Source of the DNA: Epilithonimonas tenax DSM 16811
GTDB taxonomy: Bacteria > Bacteroidota > Bacteroidia > Flavobacteriales > Weeksellaceae
Reading direction: 5' to 3'
DNA length: 64,000 nt
Assembly (NCBI RefSeq): GCF_000428485.1
Contig: NZ_AUAA01000015.1
Coordinates: forward strand, 1 to 64,000
Each line of letters starts with the position of its first letter. The first letter of the stretch is position 1. Both the position numbers and the translations under genes were made by a program. This document shows positions 31,580-40,505 of the stretch, piece after piece. The notes beneath the pieces are model-generated. The model was given only the letters and a program-made list of their open reading frames with translations, was not told the DNA's origin and did no database searches.

Positions 31580-32722
31580 TTATTTTTTTGATATCGCTCT
31601 GGAAATCACAATCTTTTGAATTTCAGAAGTTCCTTCGTAGATCTGAGTGATTTTGGCATCACGCATCATTCTCTCCACGTGGTATTCTTTTACATAACCG
31701 TAACCACCGTGGATCTGCACTGCTTCTATTGTTGTATCCATCGCTACCTGAGACGCATATAATTTTGCCATTGCTCCACTTTCTGAGATATCTTTGCCTT
31801 CGTCTTTTTCAGCTGCCGCTTTGTAAACCAGCATTCTCGCCGCCATAATACCCACGTGCATATCGGCTAATTTGAAAGCAATTGCCTGGTGGTTGATGAT
31901 CTCTGTCCCGAAAGATTTTCTTTCCTTGGCATATTTAAGAGACAATTCGTAAGCACCGGAAGCGATGCCTAGAGCCTGAGAAGCAATCCCAATTCTGCCA
32001 CCGTTCAGGACAGCCATCGCAAATGCAAATCCAAATCCATCCTCTCCTATTCTGTTTTCCTTAGGTACTTTCACGTCTGTGAACATCAAGGAATGGGTAT
32101 CACTTCCTCTGATTCCCAACTTATCTTCTTTTTTTCCTACCTGGAAACCTTCCCAACTTCTTTCTACAATGAATGCGTTGATTCCTTTGTGTTTTTTCTC
32201 CGGATGGGTCTGGGCAATCACCACATAGTAAGTGGCGTTTCCACCGTTTGTGATCCAGTTTTTGGTTCCGTTTAACAAGTAGTAATCACCTTTGTCTTCA
32301 GCAGTCGTTGATTGTGATGTGGCATCAGATCCTGCTTCTGGCTCTGACAATGCAAAAGCACCTATTACCTCACCACTTGCAAGCGGTTTCAGATATTTCA
32401 TTTTTTGCTCTTCACTGGCAAATTTTTCTATCCCAGCGCAAACCAAAGAGTTATTAACTGACATTACCACGGCAGCTGATGCATCTATTTTGGCGATTTC
32501 TTCCATTGCAAGAACGTAAGAAATGCTGTCCAGACCGGCACCTCCGTATTTTGGGTCTACCATCATCCCCAAAAACCCCATCTCGCCCATTTTTTTTACG
32601 GCATCGTAAGGAAATTTCTGTTCATTATCTCTTTCGATAACCCCTTGCAAAAGTTCTGCATGTGCAAAATCTCTTGCGGCCTGTTGAATCATTTGCTGTT
32701 CTTCTGTAAGATTGAAATCCAT
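31580..32722 (-). CDS. acyl-CoA dehydrogenase
   Basis: The 380-residue flavoenzyme catalyses the first step of beta-oxidation, forming trans-2-enoyl-CoA and passing electrons to electron-transfer flavoprotein. Family motifs are GAFALSEPEAGSD (FAD site), NGTKNWITNGG, GGRIGIASQALGIASGAYEL, AVQIHGGYGYVKEYHVERMMRDAKITQIYEGTSEIQ with the catalytic Glu in YEGTSE. The sequence resembles short-chain/butyryl-type members. It is divergent from two acyl-CoA ligase genes, giving a compact fatty-acid block. Confidence 0.95.
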   Translation of the reverse strand: MDFNLTEEQQMIQQAARDFAHAELLQGVIERDNEQKFPYDAVKKMGEMGFLGMMVDPKYGGAGLDSISYVLAMEEIAKIDASAAVVMSVNNSLVCAGIEKFASEEQKMKYLKPLASGEVIGAFALSEPEAGSDATSQSTTAEDKGDYYLLNGTKNWITNGGNATYYVVIAQTHPEKKHKGINAFIVERSWEGFQVGKKEDKLGIRGSDTHSLMFTDVKVPKENRIGEDGFGFAFAMAVLNGGRIGIASQALGIASGAYELSLKYAKERKSFGTEIINHQAIAFKLADMHVGIMAARMLVYKAAAEKDEGKDISESGAMAKLYASQVAMDTTIEAVQIHGGYGYVKEYHVERMMRDAKITQIYEGTSEIQKIVISRAISKK

Positions 32723-32792
32723 AAGTTTTTTATTATATTTTTCGTTCGTAAATATAAACTTTTTGCCAAAAAATCAAAGAAAAATGCGGCAT

Positions 32793-32823
32793 TTTGTTAT
32801 CTGAGAAAAAAAAATTATATTTA
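32793..32823 (+). promoter_or_regulatory. promoter of the acyl-CoA ligase gene
   Basis: TTTG at 32793-32796 and TATATTTA at 32816-32823 are 19 bp apart, the standard Bacteroidota spacing. The divergent dehydrogenase has the same TATATTTA box on the minus strand at 32749-32756. Confidence 0.55.
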
Positions 32824-32869
32824 CGATAATGTAAATTTAATTTTAACCCGATATTAACAAACACAATTT

Positions 32870-34636
32870 ATGAACGTTAAAAGAATATTTGACTTTTCTG
32901 CATTAGCATTAGAAAAATTCCCGAATGAAGACTGTCTTGTTACCAAAAAAAATGGGAAATGGGTTAAAACTTCTACGATGGAATTCGTGAATCAAGGGAA
33001 CAAAATCTCTCGCGGACTTTTGAAATTAGGGATCAAGCCAGGTGACAAAATTGGTCTCGTCACCTCTAATAACAGAACAGAATGGGCAGTGATGGATCTG
33101 GGTATTTCCCAGATTGGTGTTGTAACAGTTCCTGTTTACCCAACAATTTCTGAGGAAGATTATATTTACATCTTCAACAATTCTGAAATCAAATACTGTT
33201 TTGTTTCGGATAAAGACCTGTATAAAAAACTGACAAATGCAAAAGCCGAAATCCCCTCTTTGGTAGGTGTTTTTACTTTTGATGATATCGATGGCGCTCC
33301 CAACTGGAATGAGATCCTGGATCTAGGTGAAAATGACCTGACACAAGAAGAAGTAGACGATCTTGCAAGGGCTATCAATCCCGAAGACATTGCGACCATC
33401 ATCTATACTTCCGGAACCACAGGAAAACCAAAAGGCGTTCCGCTGACCCATAACAACCTTGTAGCCAACGTCACGGCAAGCACACCGAGAATACCGAAAG
33501 ATAAAAGTCTGGATTATAAAGAACTGAAAGCACTCAGTTTTCTTCCGATCTGTCACGTTTTTGAAAGAATGATCTTTTATCTGTACTTAAGTAACGGAAT
33601 TTCTATCTACTTCGCTGAAAGTATAGAGAAGATAGGAGAAAATGTAAAAGAAGTGAAACCGCATTATATGACGGTGGTTCCGAGATTGATAGAAAAAGTT
33701 TACGATTCTATCTATAATAAAGGAACTGCTGCAGGCGGACTGAAATCAAAGATATTCCTCTGGTCTGTAGGCATTGCCGAAAAATATGAGATTGAAAAAC
33801 CCAAATCTTTGATGCATACCATTGCAGATAAATTGGTTTTCAAAAAATGGAGAGAAGGCCTGGGCGGAAATCTCATCACGCTTGTTTCCGGATCTGCCGC
33901 TTTATCAAAACGATTAAATGTCATGTTCCACGCCGCCGGGATCCCGATCTTGGAAGGTTATGGATTGACGGAAACTTCGCCGGTCATTTCTGTCAACAGT
34001 TTTGGTAATGTCAAAGCGGGATCTGTTGGAATCCCTCTTGAAAATGTCACTGTAAGAATTGAATCCGACGGCGAAATAGTGGTAAAAGGACCATCTGTTT
34101 TCGAAGGTTATTATCAGGACGAAGAAAAAACGAAGGAAGCTTTCACAAGTGACGGTTATTTTAAAACTGGAGATATTGGAATGATAGATGAAGATCATTT
34201 CCTCTTCATCACAGATAGAAAAAAAGAAATGTTTAAAACTTCGGGAGGGAAATTCGTTGCCCCTCAAGTCATCGAAAATCTGGCAAAAGCTTCCAAATTC
34301 ATTGAACAGATAATGGTGGTTGGCGATGGTGAAAAAATGCCTTGCGCGCTGGTTCAGCCTGACTTTAATTACGCCAAAAACTGGGCAGAGCTTCATCACG
34401 TTAAGATATCAGATTCTCATAAAGAAATCGCTGCAAATCCTGCGGTGAAGTCCAGAATCGAAAAAGAGATAGAAAATATAAACCAACATCTTGGTAAATG
34501 GGAACAGATTAAAAAAATTGAATTGACCCCAAAAGTCTGGTCCATAGATGACGGACTTCTAACGCCAACGCTGAAACTGAAACGAAAAGCGATCAAAGCA
34601 GAATTCCAAGATCTCTATGACAGAATGTACAAATAA
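32870..34636 (+). CDS. long-chain acyl-CoA ligase (AMP-binding), copy 1
   Basis: The 588-residue adenylate-forming enzyme activates fatty acids to acyl-CoA through an acyl-AMP intermediate. The P-loop is YTSGTTGKPKGVPLTH (about 178-193), the adenine motif GYGLTETSP, the hinge region FKTGDIGMIDEDHFLFITDRKKEMFKTSGGK and a C-terminal Lys in the LTPTLKLKRKAI stretch. The length and FITDRKKE motif fit the FadD15/long-chain group. It is followed by a terminator and then a close paralog. Confidence 0.94.
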   Translation: MNVKRIFDFSALALEKFPNEDCLVTKKNGKWVKTSTMEFVNQGNKISRGLLKLGIKPGDKIGLVTSNNRTEWAVMDLGISQIGVVTVPVYPTISEEDYIYIFNNSEIKYCFVSDKDLYKKLTNAKAEIPSLVGVFTFDDIDGAPNWNEILDLGENDLTQEEVDDLARAINPEDIATIIYTSGTTGKPKGVPLTHNNLVANVTASTPRIPKDKSLDYKELKALSFLPICHVFERMIFYLYLSNGISIYFAESIEKIGENVKEVKPHYMTVVPRLIEKVYDSIYNKGTAAGGLKSKIFLWSVGIAEKYEIEKPKSLMHTIADKLVFKKWREGLGGNLITLVSGSAALSKRLNVMFHAAGIPILEGYGLTETSPVISVNSFGNVKAGSVGIPLENVTVRIESDGEIVVKGPSVFEGYYQDEEKTKEAFTSDGYFKTGDIGMIDEDHFLFITDRKKEMFKTSGGKFVAPQVIENLAKASKFIEQIMVVGDGEKMPCALVQPDFNYAKNWAELHHVKISDSHKEIAANPAVKSRIEKEIENINQHLGKWEQIKKIELTPKVWSIDDGLLTPTLKLKRKAIKAEFQDLYDRMYK

Positions 34637-34640
34637 AACC

Positions 34641-34667
34641 AAAGCTATCCAATGGATAGCTTTTTTT
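34641..34667 (+). terminator. intrinsic terminator between the two ligase genes
   Basis: AAAGCTATCC and GGATAGCTTT around a three-base loop, then a T run. Confidence 0.88.
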
Positions 34668-34703
34668 ATAGAATTATTAACAGCATCAACCTTAAGTTTT
34701 ATT

Positions 34704-34711
34704 TATATTTG
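34704..34711 (+). promoter_or_regulatory. -7 promoter box for the second ligase
   Basis: TATATTTG is an exact TAnnTTTG match, 23 bases upstream of the ATG at 34735 and just after the preceding terminator, so the paralogs are separately transcribed. Confidence 0.55.
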
Positions 34712-34734
34712 CTTTGAACGTAAGTTAAAAAACT

Positions 34735-36492
34735 ATGGAAGTAAAAAGGATTTTCGACATTCCTTACTATTCGAAAAAAAAATACACGAAGGACGATTAT
34801 CTATGTGATAAGAGAAATGGGAAATGGGAAAAAGTATCCACAGATCAATATATTGATATCACCAATCAGCTTTCCCGAGCTCTTTTGAAATATGGTTTGA
34901 AAAAAGGCGATAAAATCGCTATCATCACCTCTACCAACCGCGTAGAATGGTGTTTCTTTGACCAAGCCGCTTTGCAGATTGGATTAGTTACGGTTCCTAT
35001 TTACCCTTCCATATCGAGTGAAGATTGCATTTACAACTTAGAAAATTCCGATTCCAAAATTTGTGTCGTTTCAGATGACAAATTGTTTGAGAAGATCAAT
35101 TCCATAAAAAATCAACTCCCAGATTTGAAAGATATTTTCGCTTTCGATCCAGTTTCTGGTGCAAAAAACTGGAAAGAATTATTGGATCTGGGAAAAGAAA
35201 GCGAGAATCAAAACGCAGTGGATGATCTTAGAAATTCGATTTCTGAAGATGAATTAGCGTCAATCATTTACACTTCCGGCACTACTGGCAGACCAAAGGG
35301 TGTGATGCTCACGCATAAAAACATCGTTGCTGACGTTCTGGGATGTGAAGACAGAGTTCCGCACAAAGATTCTAAAAACCGGGCTCTGAGTTTCCTTCCA
35401 CTTTGTCATGTTTATGAGAGAATGATCCTGTATCTCTTCACGATGAACGGCATTTCTATGTATTTTGCAGAAAGCAATGAAAAGCTGAGCGAAAATCTGA
35501 AAGAAGTACAGCCACAATACATGACCGTGGTACCAAGAATGGTAGAAAAAGTATTTGACGCCATTCATAAAAGAGGAACAGAAGCGGGCGGAATCAAATC
35601 CAAGATATTTCTGTGGTCGCTAAAAGTGGCTGAGAATTATAAGATGGGAACTCCAAAATCACTCTCACATATCATTGCAGACAAACTGGTTTTCAACAAA
35701 TGGCGAGAAGGATTGGGTGGTCATCTAATCACTTTGGTTTCCGGTTCTGCAGCTTTATCAAAACGCTTGAACACGATGTTCCACGCTGCCGGAATCCCGA
35801 TTCTTGAAGGCTATGGCTTGACGGAAACGTCACCGGTGATTGCGGTGAATAGTTTTGGTCACACCAAAATAGGTTCGGTAGGAAGACCGATTGAAAACAT
35901 CGATGTGAAGATCCAAGAAGATGGTGAGATCACCGTGAAAGGACCAACGGTAACGCAGGGCTATTACAAAGATGAAGAAAAAACGAAGGAAGCATTTACA
36001 GATGACGGGTATTTCCGGACTGGTGATATCGGCATACTGGATAAAGATCATTTCCTGTTCATCACTGATCGAAAAAAGGAAATATTTAAAACGTCCGGCG
36101 GAAAATATGTAGCACCTCAGGTCATAGAAAATTTGGCCAAAGCTTCCCACTTCATCGAACAGATTATGGTCGTAGGTGATGGCGAAAAAATGCCGACCGC
36201 CCTCGTACAACCCGATTTTGAATATGCGAAAAACTGGGCTTCCAAAAACAAGATCAACATCGGAACTACGCCACAGGACATTGCCAATTGCAAAGAACTG
36301 AAAGACGAAATCCAAAAAGAAATCGAAAAAATAAACGCACATCTTGGCAAATGGGAGCAAGTAAAGAAAATAGAACTTACGCCTGAGATCTGGACAGAAA
36401 ATAACGGTCTGCTGACTCCTACCCTAAAACTGAAAAGAAAAGTGGTAAAAGAGCGTTTTATAAAGCTGTATGAGAAGTTGTATGACAGGTAA
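34735..36492 (+). CDS. long-chain acyl-CoA ligase (AMP-binding), copy 2
   Basis: The 585-residue paralog of the preceding gene is collinear throughout and mostly identical in the core: YTSGTTGRPKGVMLTH, LRKWREGLGG-type block (NKWREGLGGHLITLVSGSAAL), GYGLTETSPVIAVNSFG and LTPTLKLKRKVV. Divergence is strongest in the N-terminal 80 residues and around residues 100-170, where the substrate pocket lies in this family, which suggests different chain-length preference rather than redundancy. It has its own promoter and ends in a dispersed repeat. Confidence 0.94.
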   Translation: MEVKRIFDIPYYSKKKYTKDDYLCDKRNGKWEKVSTDQYIDITNQLSRALLKYGLKKGDKIAIITSTNRVEWCFFDQAALQIGLVTVPIYPSISSEDCIYNLENSDSKICVVSDDKLFEKINSIKNQLPDLKDIFAFDPVSGAKNWKELLDLGKESENQNAVDDLRNSISEDELASIIYTSGTTGRPKGVMLTHKNIVADVLGCEDRVPHKDSKNRALSFLPLCHVYERMILYLFTMNGISMYFAESNEKLSENLKEVQPQYMTVVPRMVEKVFDAIHKRGTEAGGIKSKIFLWSLKVAENYKMGTPKSLSHIIADKLVFNKWREGLGGHLITLVSGSAALSKRLNTMFHAAGIPILEGYGLTETSPVIAVNSFGHTKIGSVGRPIENIDVKIQEDGEITVKGPTVTQGYYKDEEKTKEAFTDDGYFRTGDIGILDKDHFLFITDRKKEIFKTSGGKYVAPQVIENLAKASHFIEQIMVVGDGEKMPTALVQPDFEYAKNWASKNKINIGTTPQDIANCKELKDEIQKEIEKINAHLGKWEQVKKIELTPEIWTENNGLLTPTLKLKRKVVKERFIKLYEKLYDR

Positions 36493-36523
36493 TCCAAGAT
36501 CAATGTATTCCTAGTGAATCACA

Positions 36524-36640
36524 GCAGCCCGGCTTGAACGGAGTTCTTTTTATTTTTGATGTTTTGGGCGATGCGCAGGCCACAAAAATAAAAAAGCGGG
36601 AGTGGAAGGCGGAAGTAGCTGCCCAAAAAATTTAAAAATA
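36524..36640. repeat. structured dispersed repeat, copy B
   Basis: Outer arms GCAGC (36524) and GCTGC (36618); inner perfect stem TTTTTATTTTTG (36547-36558) with CAAAAATAAAAA (36583-36594). Flanks match copy A at 27668 closely, while the inner stem differs by paired changes (C-G in copy A, A-T here). The loop sequences are unrelated. Confidence 0.75.
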
Positions 36641-36644
36641 TATA

Positions 36645-36881
36645 ATGAACATCACGCGACAAGAATTAATAAAAATCTGCGACAGATTCCTGGAAGATAA
36701 GATCAGTAAGGAAGAGATGATCCACTTTGCAACATCGGTGATGTTTGATGATGAGGACCAATATGAATGTGAAGATGAGATCGTAGAAGAAATCCTTGCA
36801 CAGTGGGACAATGTACAGACCCAACATAAAATCAATACGAGAAGTATTCGGTTTCTGAGGGATCACCTCTTGACCATTTGA
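36645..36881 (+). CDS. small acidic hypothetical protein
   Basis: The 78-residue acidic, helical protein contains RQELIKICDRFLEDKISKEE and a highly acidic central stretch (FDDEDQYECEDEIVEEIL). No family recognised with confidence. A matched terminator follows within 5 bases of its stop, and it lies just after a dispersed repeat, with no obvious promoter box in between. Coding status rests on codon pattern and length. Confidence 0.6.
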   Translation: MNITRQELIKICDRFLEDKISKEEMIHFATSVMFDDEDQYECEDEIVEEILAQWDNVQTQHKINTRSIRFLRDHLLTI

Positions 36882-36885
36882 AACG

Positions 36886-36917
36886 AAAAACGTCCCAAAT
36901 TCGGGACGTTTTTTTTA
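36886..36917. terminator. bidirectional intrinsic terminator
   Basis: AAAAACGTCCC and GGGACGTTTTT form the stem. It serves the small acidic protein gene and overlaps the stop of the convergent membrane protein. Confidence 0.88.
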
Positions 36918-37109
36918 TTTTTTCTCTGCCAGTTTGCTCCAAGAATGGAGAATGTAAACGACAATAATTCCTAAAATTCCTGATGAAATAGAAAATAAGA
37001 ATTTCGTATTCTCATCATCCATAAATCCTGCCTGCCAATCTATTGCGTAAATACTAATTGCAATGGATATGATGAAAATGATCAGGAATACTTTATAAAA
37101 TGTTTTCAT
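36915..37109 (-). CDS. small two-helix membrane protein
   Basis: The 64-residue protein has two hydrophobic helices (VFLIIFIISIAISIYAI and FLFSISSGILGIIVVYIL) with a short acidic loop (GFMDDENTK). It begins 11 bases after the MarC stop on the same strand, so it is probably cotranscribed. No family recognised. Confidence 0.65.
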   Translation of the reverse strand: MKTFYKVFLIIFIISIAISIYAIDWQAGFMDDENTKFLFSISSGILGIIVVYILHSWSKLAEKK

Positions 37110-37120
37110 TCTGAGTAAAT

Positions 37121-37723
37121 TTAAAAATGGACATAATTCTGAAATAGCTGTGCAAAGTTAGCGGTAAATAATTTAATAGAGATGGCCAAAAGTATAATTC
37201 CGAAAACTTTTTGCAAAACCTGCAAAGAGCCTTCGCCCATTTTTCTCTCTATCCAAGGTGCTAATCTTAAAACAATGTAAACTAAAATGGTATTGAGTAC
37301 AATGCCGCAAATGATGTTGATATCGTGATATTCTGCTCTTAAAGACAAAGTGGTAGTTAGCGTTCCGGCTCCGGCAATCAGTGGGAACGCAATAGGAACG
37401 ATAGACGCCGCCTGTGGCTGGTTGGTTTTGTGAATTTCTATTCCCAGAATCATTTCTATAGCGATAATGAAGATCACAAATGCGCCTGCAATTGCAAAAG
37501 AATTGACATCTACACCAATGAATTTCAGAATGTTATTCCCGATGAATAGAAATGAAATCATCAGCAATCCCGCGACAATTGCGGCTTTCTCTGACTCTAT
37601 CTTACCAAACTTCTGGCGCAGTGAAACGATGATAGGAACGGATCCCAATATATCAATAACCGCAAACAAGACCATAAAAGCCGTCATTGTTTCTTTGATT
37701 GAAAACTCTTCTAAAAACTCCAT
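37121..37723 (-). CDS. MarC-family membrane protein
   Basis: The 200-residue integral membrane protein has six predicted helices and the UPF0056/MarC pattern: MTAFMVLFAVIDILGSVPI near the start, IVAGLLMISFLFIGNNILKFIGV, SIVPIAFPLIAGAGTLTT and VLQKVFGIILLAISIKLF at the end. The family was named for the E. coli mar locus, but a role in multiple antibiotic resistance is not supported; function is unknown. It forms a probable operon with the small membrane protein downstream. Confidence 0.92.
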   Translation of the reverse strand: MEFLEEFSIKETMTAFMVLFAVIDILGSVPIIVSLRQKFGKIESEKAAIVAGLLMISFLFIGNNILKFIGVDVNSFAIAGAFVIFIIAIEMILGIEIHKTNQPQAASIVPIAFPLIAGAGTLTTTLSLRAEYHDINIICGIVLNTILVYIVLRLAPWIERKMGEGSLQVLQKVFGIILLAISIKLFTANFAQLFQNYVHF

Positions 37724-37774
37724 AACATTGATTTTAAAGATTTCGCAAAAATATGAAATATTTTTGAAAATTTG

Positions 37775-39508
37775 CTAAAGTTGATGATAGACTTCTTCTA
37801 TTTCATTTAAAATTTCAGTTTGATTCTCTTTGGAAGAATACGGGGAATATTTTTCTATATTCACCTTAGCGATCAGCTGATTGTATTTCTCCAACTGATG
37901 TAAGCTGAAATTAGATTTAAGATAATCCACAAAATTTAATGAATGTTTGGTTTTGCAATACGCATCAGCATCTGCTTTCAGCTCGTCAAAACCTTGGAAA
38001 AATCTGGATGTTTCGCCTTGCTGGATCATTTTTTTTAAGTAATCGAAATGAGAGTCTGCATCAAAAGAGTGGTGATGCTTGAGTAGTGCTTCGGTTTCGG
38101 CGATCGTCATAATTGGTCTGGATGCGATCTTCTTTTTTTCCAGTTGCTGTTTCTTTTTGTCTTTAATTTTTTTGTTGAAATAGAGGAAGAGCATCGCACC
38201 AAGTCCTACAATGAGGAGATTGCCAAGAATGACTATCCAACTGATCTTTTTGTGCTCTTTCACTTTCAGTTTTTGCGTGCTCATTACCGGAGAGTCTACT
38301 TTTTCCAGAACATTGTTGGTGTACTCGTTTACTTTTTGCAAAGTTGTTTTGGCATTGGCAATATCCTGTGCGTTCACAGCATTAAGCGCCAAAAACTGAG
38401 GTCCCAATTCAACATATTTTTCTTCATTGGGATCGAAATAAGAAAAATCCTCTGTGGTAATTTTCAGGTCGCCTCTTTTCTTCGGGATGATCACATACTG
38501 CGCTTCTACTTCGCCCTCTATGCCCTTTTCGGTTGCAATGGCATTATTGATGATCTTCGGTTCAAAAATCTCATAATCCGGCGAAGGCATTATTTTCGGG
38601 ACAATGGACGGCGAAAGATTTCCCTTGCCAGAGATTTTCACAGAAATATTGAAAGCTTTGTTGATCTCGAAATTCTCTTTGCTTTTGTCGATCATTTCTA
38701 TCTTAACATCGTATTTTCCAACGGCATTTTTAAAGTTTTCAGGCGCACCTTCTGGTAATCTCTTGACGTTGAGTCTCGCCCTGTTGGAAACCAATACATT
38801 TTTATGATTTGTAAATGGGACTTCCATCCCGGGAATATCCAGTACACCGGATACTTTTGGAATAATGACAAACATCCCGACGATCTGTGCGGAATAATCG
38901 TTTTCAGAATCCTCTATCGACTCGTCAAAGTTCGCAATGGAACGGATGGCCATGTTTTTTGTAGGTTCAAACTTTGCGGGTTCTAGATGTCTGAAACTGG
39001 AAATATTTCTGGAGAAGGCTTTCAAAATGACAACAGCAGGTTCATCTTTGTACACTTCCCGCTCTTCCAGCTGCATGTTGAGGTACATATTTTTGGCAGG
39101 ATTATAAGCCAACGGCTTTTTATCTGCTTCTTTTACATAAATATCGATTGGTTCTGTTTTGTAGATCTTCCCATTGATCTTTACCAGCGCAGAGCCGATT
39201 TTCACAGTTCCAGTTTGTCTTGGATTGAGGGCAAACTGATACACCATCTGGTTGATCCTGATCTTTTTTACGGGATCTATCAAGGTATTCTGTTCAGAAG
39301 AAATTGCGTATTCAAACTTGGTAAGATCGGGAAGCTTCACTGGTGTTTCCTGGATCAGATCCTCACCAAAGATCTCCAAAACTACGGTAAACGTAATGGG
39401 ACTGTTCACACGGGCATCCTGTGTATTGACCTCAGAGTACAGATTGACCTGAGCAAAGGAAAAAGCCGATGCTAAAAGGAATACGATGTATAAATTTTTC
39501 TTTATCAT
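37775..39508 (-). CDS. batD: BatD family protein
   Basis: The 577-residue protein has a signal peptide (MIKKNLYIVFLLASAFSFAQ), a large periplasmic region of Ig-like domains (VNLYSEVNTQDARVNSPITFTVVLE, GNLSPSIVPKIMPSPDYEIFEPK), a membrane helix near residue 425 (WIVILGNLLIVGLGAMLFLYF) and a C-terminal cytoplasmic part. This matches BatD of the Bacteroides aerotolerance locus. It is adjacent, with no gap, to a TPR protein likely equivalent to BatC. BatA, BatB and the MoxR/DUF58 genes that usually precede them are absent here. Confidence 0.92.
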   Translation of the reverse strand: MIKKNLYIVFLLASAFSFAQVNLYSEVNTQDARVNSPITFTVVLEIFGEDLIQETPVKLPDLTKFEYAISSEQNTLIDPVKKIRINQMVYQFALNPRQTGTVKIGSALVKINGKIYKTEPIDIYVKEADKKPLAYNPAKNMYLNMQLEEREVYKDEPAVVILKAFSRNISSFRHLEPAKFEPTKNMAIRSIANFDESIEDSENDYSAQIVGMFVIIPKVSGVLDIPGMEVPFTNHKNVLVSNRARLNVKRLPEGAPENFKNAVGKYDVKIEMIDKSKENFEINKAFNISVKISGKGNLSPSIVPKIMPSPDYEIFEPKIINNAIATEKGIEGEVEAQYVIIPKKRGDLKITTEDFSYFDPNEEKYVELGPQFLALNAVNAQDIANAKTTLQKVNEYTNNVLEKVDSPVMSTQKLKVKEHKKISWIVILGNLLIVGLGAMLFLYFNKKIKDKKKQQLEKKKIASRPIMTIAETEALLKHHHSFDADSHFDYLKKMIQQGETSRFFQGFDELKADADAYCKTKHSLNFVDYLKSNFSLHQLEKYNQLIAKVNIEKYSPYSSKENQTEILNEIEEVYHQL

Positions 39509-40243
39509 TTACCAATCCTTTTCTTTGCTTTGCGGCATCGCGTTGGATTTTTTGTTTAAAATTCTTCTTGCAGTTTCTTTTTCCCGGTTTTCGATATCTT
39601 TCAGGATCTGTTTTTCTGCTTCTTCCGGTATTTTATTTTCTTCTTTTTTCGGCTGATTTGGTTTTCCCTGATCTTTTCCTTTTTGGTCTTCACCTTTGCC
39701 GTCCTGCTGATTTTTTTTCTGGTTGCCTTTATCAGAATCATCTTTGTTTTTCTGATCTTGATCACCGCCTTTTCCTTTGTTTTGTTTTTGCTTCTGCTGT
39801 TCTTTCTTCTCTCTGTCTTTCAGCATTGCGATCTCATAATTCTTGCGAATAGCCTCGTTGTAAGGATCTTGTTTGAGAGCTTGCTTGTAATAGTCTGCTG
39901 CTTTTTCCGGATTATTGGCTTGGATAGATACATTACCAAGGTTATAAAGCGCAGCAGCTTTCTCATATTTGCTTTTGGTAAGGGTTGCTGCCTTCTCATA
40001 TTCAGCGGTTGCTTCTTCGTATTTTTTGCCTTTGTACAGTGCGTTGCCCAGATTATAGTGGGCTGTATAATTGCTGTTTTTTTCTGCAATGGCCTGCAGA
40101 TATTTGCTAGATGAGGCATCGTATTCCTTGGCATCAAATTTTTTATTACCCTCATAAACCAATGCATTGTAACTCTTCTGCGCAAGGAGAAACTGCGAGG
40201 AAAAAAACAATACAATCAGGCGCAAAGTAATTTTAAAATTCAT
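39509..40243 (-). CDS. TPR protein, BatC/BatE-like
   Basis: The 244-residue protein has a signal peptide, three TPR repeats (YTAHYNLGNALYKGKKYEEA, AALYNLGNVSIQANNPEKAADYYKQAL) and a long charged low-complexity tail rich in K, Q, D, N and E. This arrangement is typical of the TPR protein next to batD in Bacteroidota. It abuts batD with no spacer. Nothing else of the bat cluster is upstream; the next gene is an unrelated ABC-2 permease about 260 bases away. Confidence 0.85.
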   Translation of the reverse strand: MNFKITLRLIVLFFSSQFLLAQKSYNALVYEGNKKFDAKEYDASSSKYLQAIAEKNSNYTAHYNLGNALYKGKKYEEATAEYEKAATLTKSKYEKAAALYNLGNVSIQANNPEKAADYYKQALKQDPYNEAIRKNYEIAMLKDREKKEQQKQKQNKGKGGDQDQKNKDDSDKGNQKKNQQDGKGEDQKGKDQGKPNQPKKEENKIPEEAEKQILKDIENREKETARRILNKKSNAMPQSKEKDW

Positions 40244-40371
40244 TGATACAAAAATATTCGTTTTAATGTTAAAATCAATACTTTAAAAGTTAAAGTTGGG
40301 TTAAAAATAAGCTTGCTAAAAGCCTTTAAACACAGTAATTTTTAACAGTTTGTTTGCCAATTTAACATAAT

Positions 40372-40401
40372 AAAACCACTAAAAATGAATTTAGTGGTTT
40401 T
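40372..40401 (-). terminator. hairpin downstream of the ABC-2 permease
   Basis: AAAACCACTAAA and TTTAGTGGTTTT flank a six-base loop, about 105 bases past the permease stop at 40506. The tail is moderately T-rich on the minus strand, so it may act as a terminator. The rest of the 40244-40505 gap shows no gene. Confidence 0.55.
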
Positions 40402-40505
40402 CAAACTTCAATTCAAATGGTCATTTTAGACTCAATTTTACTTTTACTAAAAATAAATATAACACTGTATTACAAATGTTTAAACAAATTCAATTAAAGC
40501 CAAAT

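Noticed and set aside
38144-38758. 204-residue frame on the plus strand
   Set aside because: Antisense to batD, whose product has signal peptide, domains and membrane helix in order.
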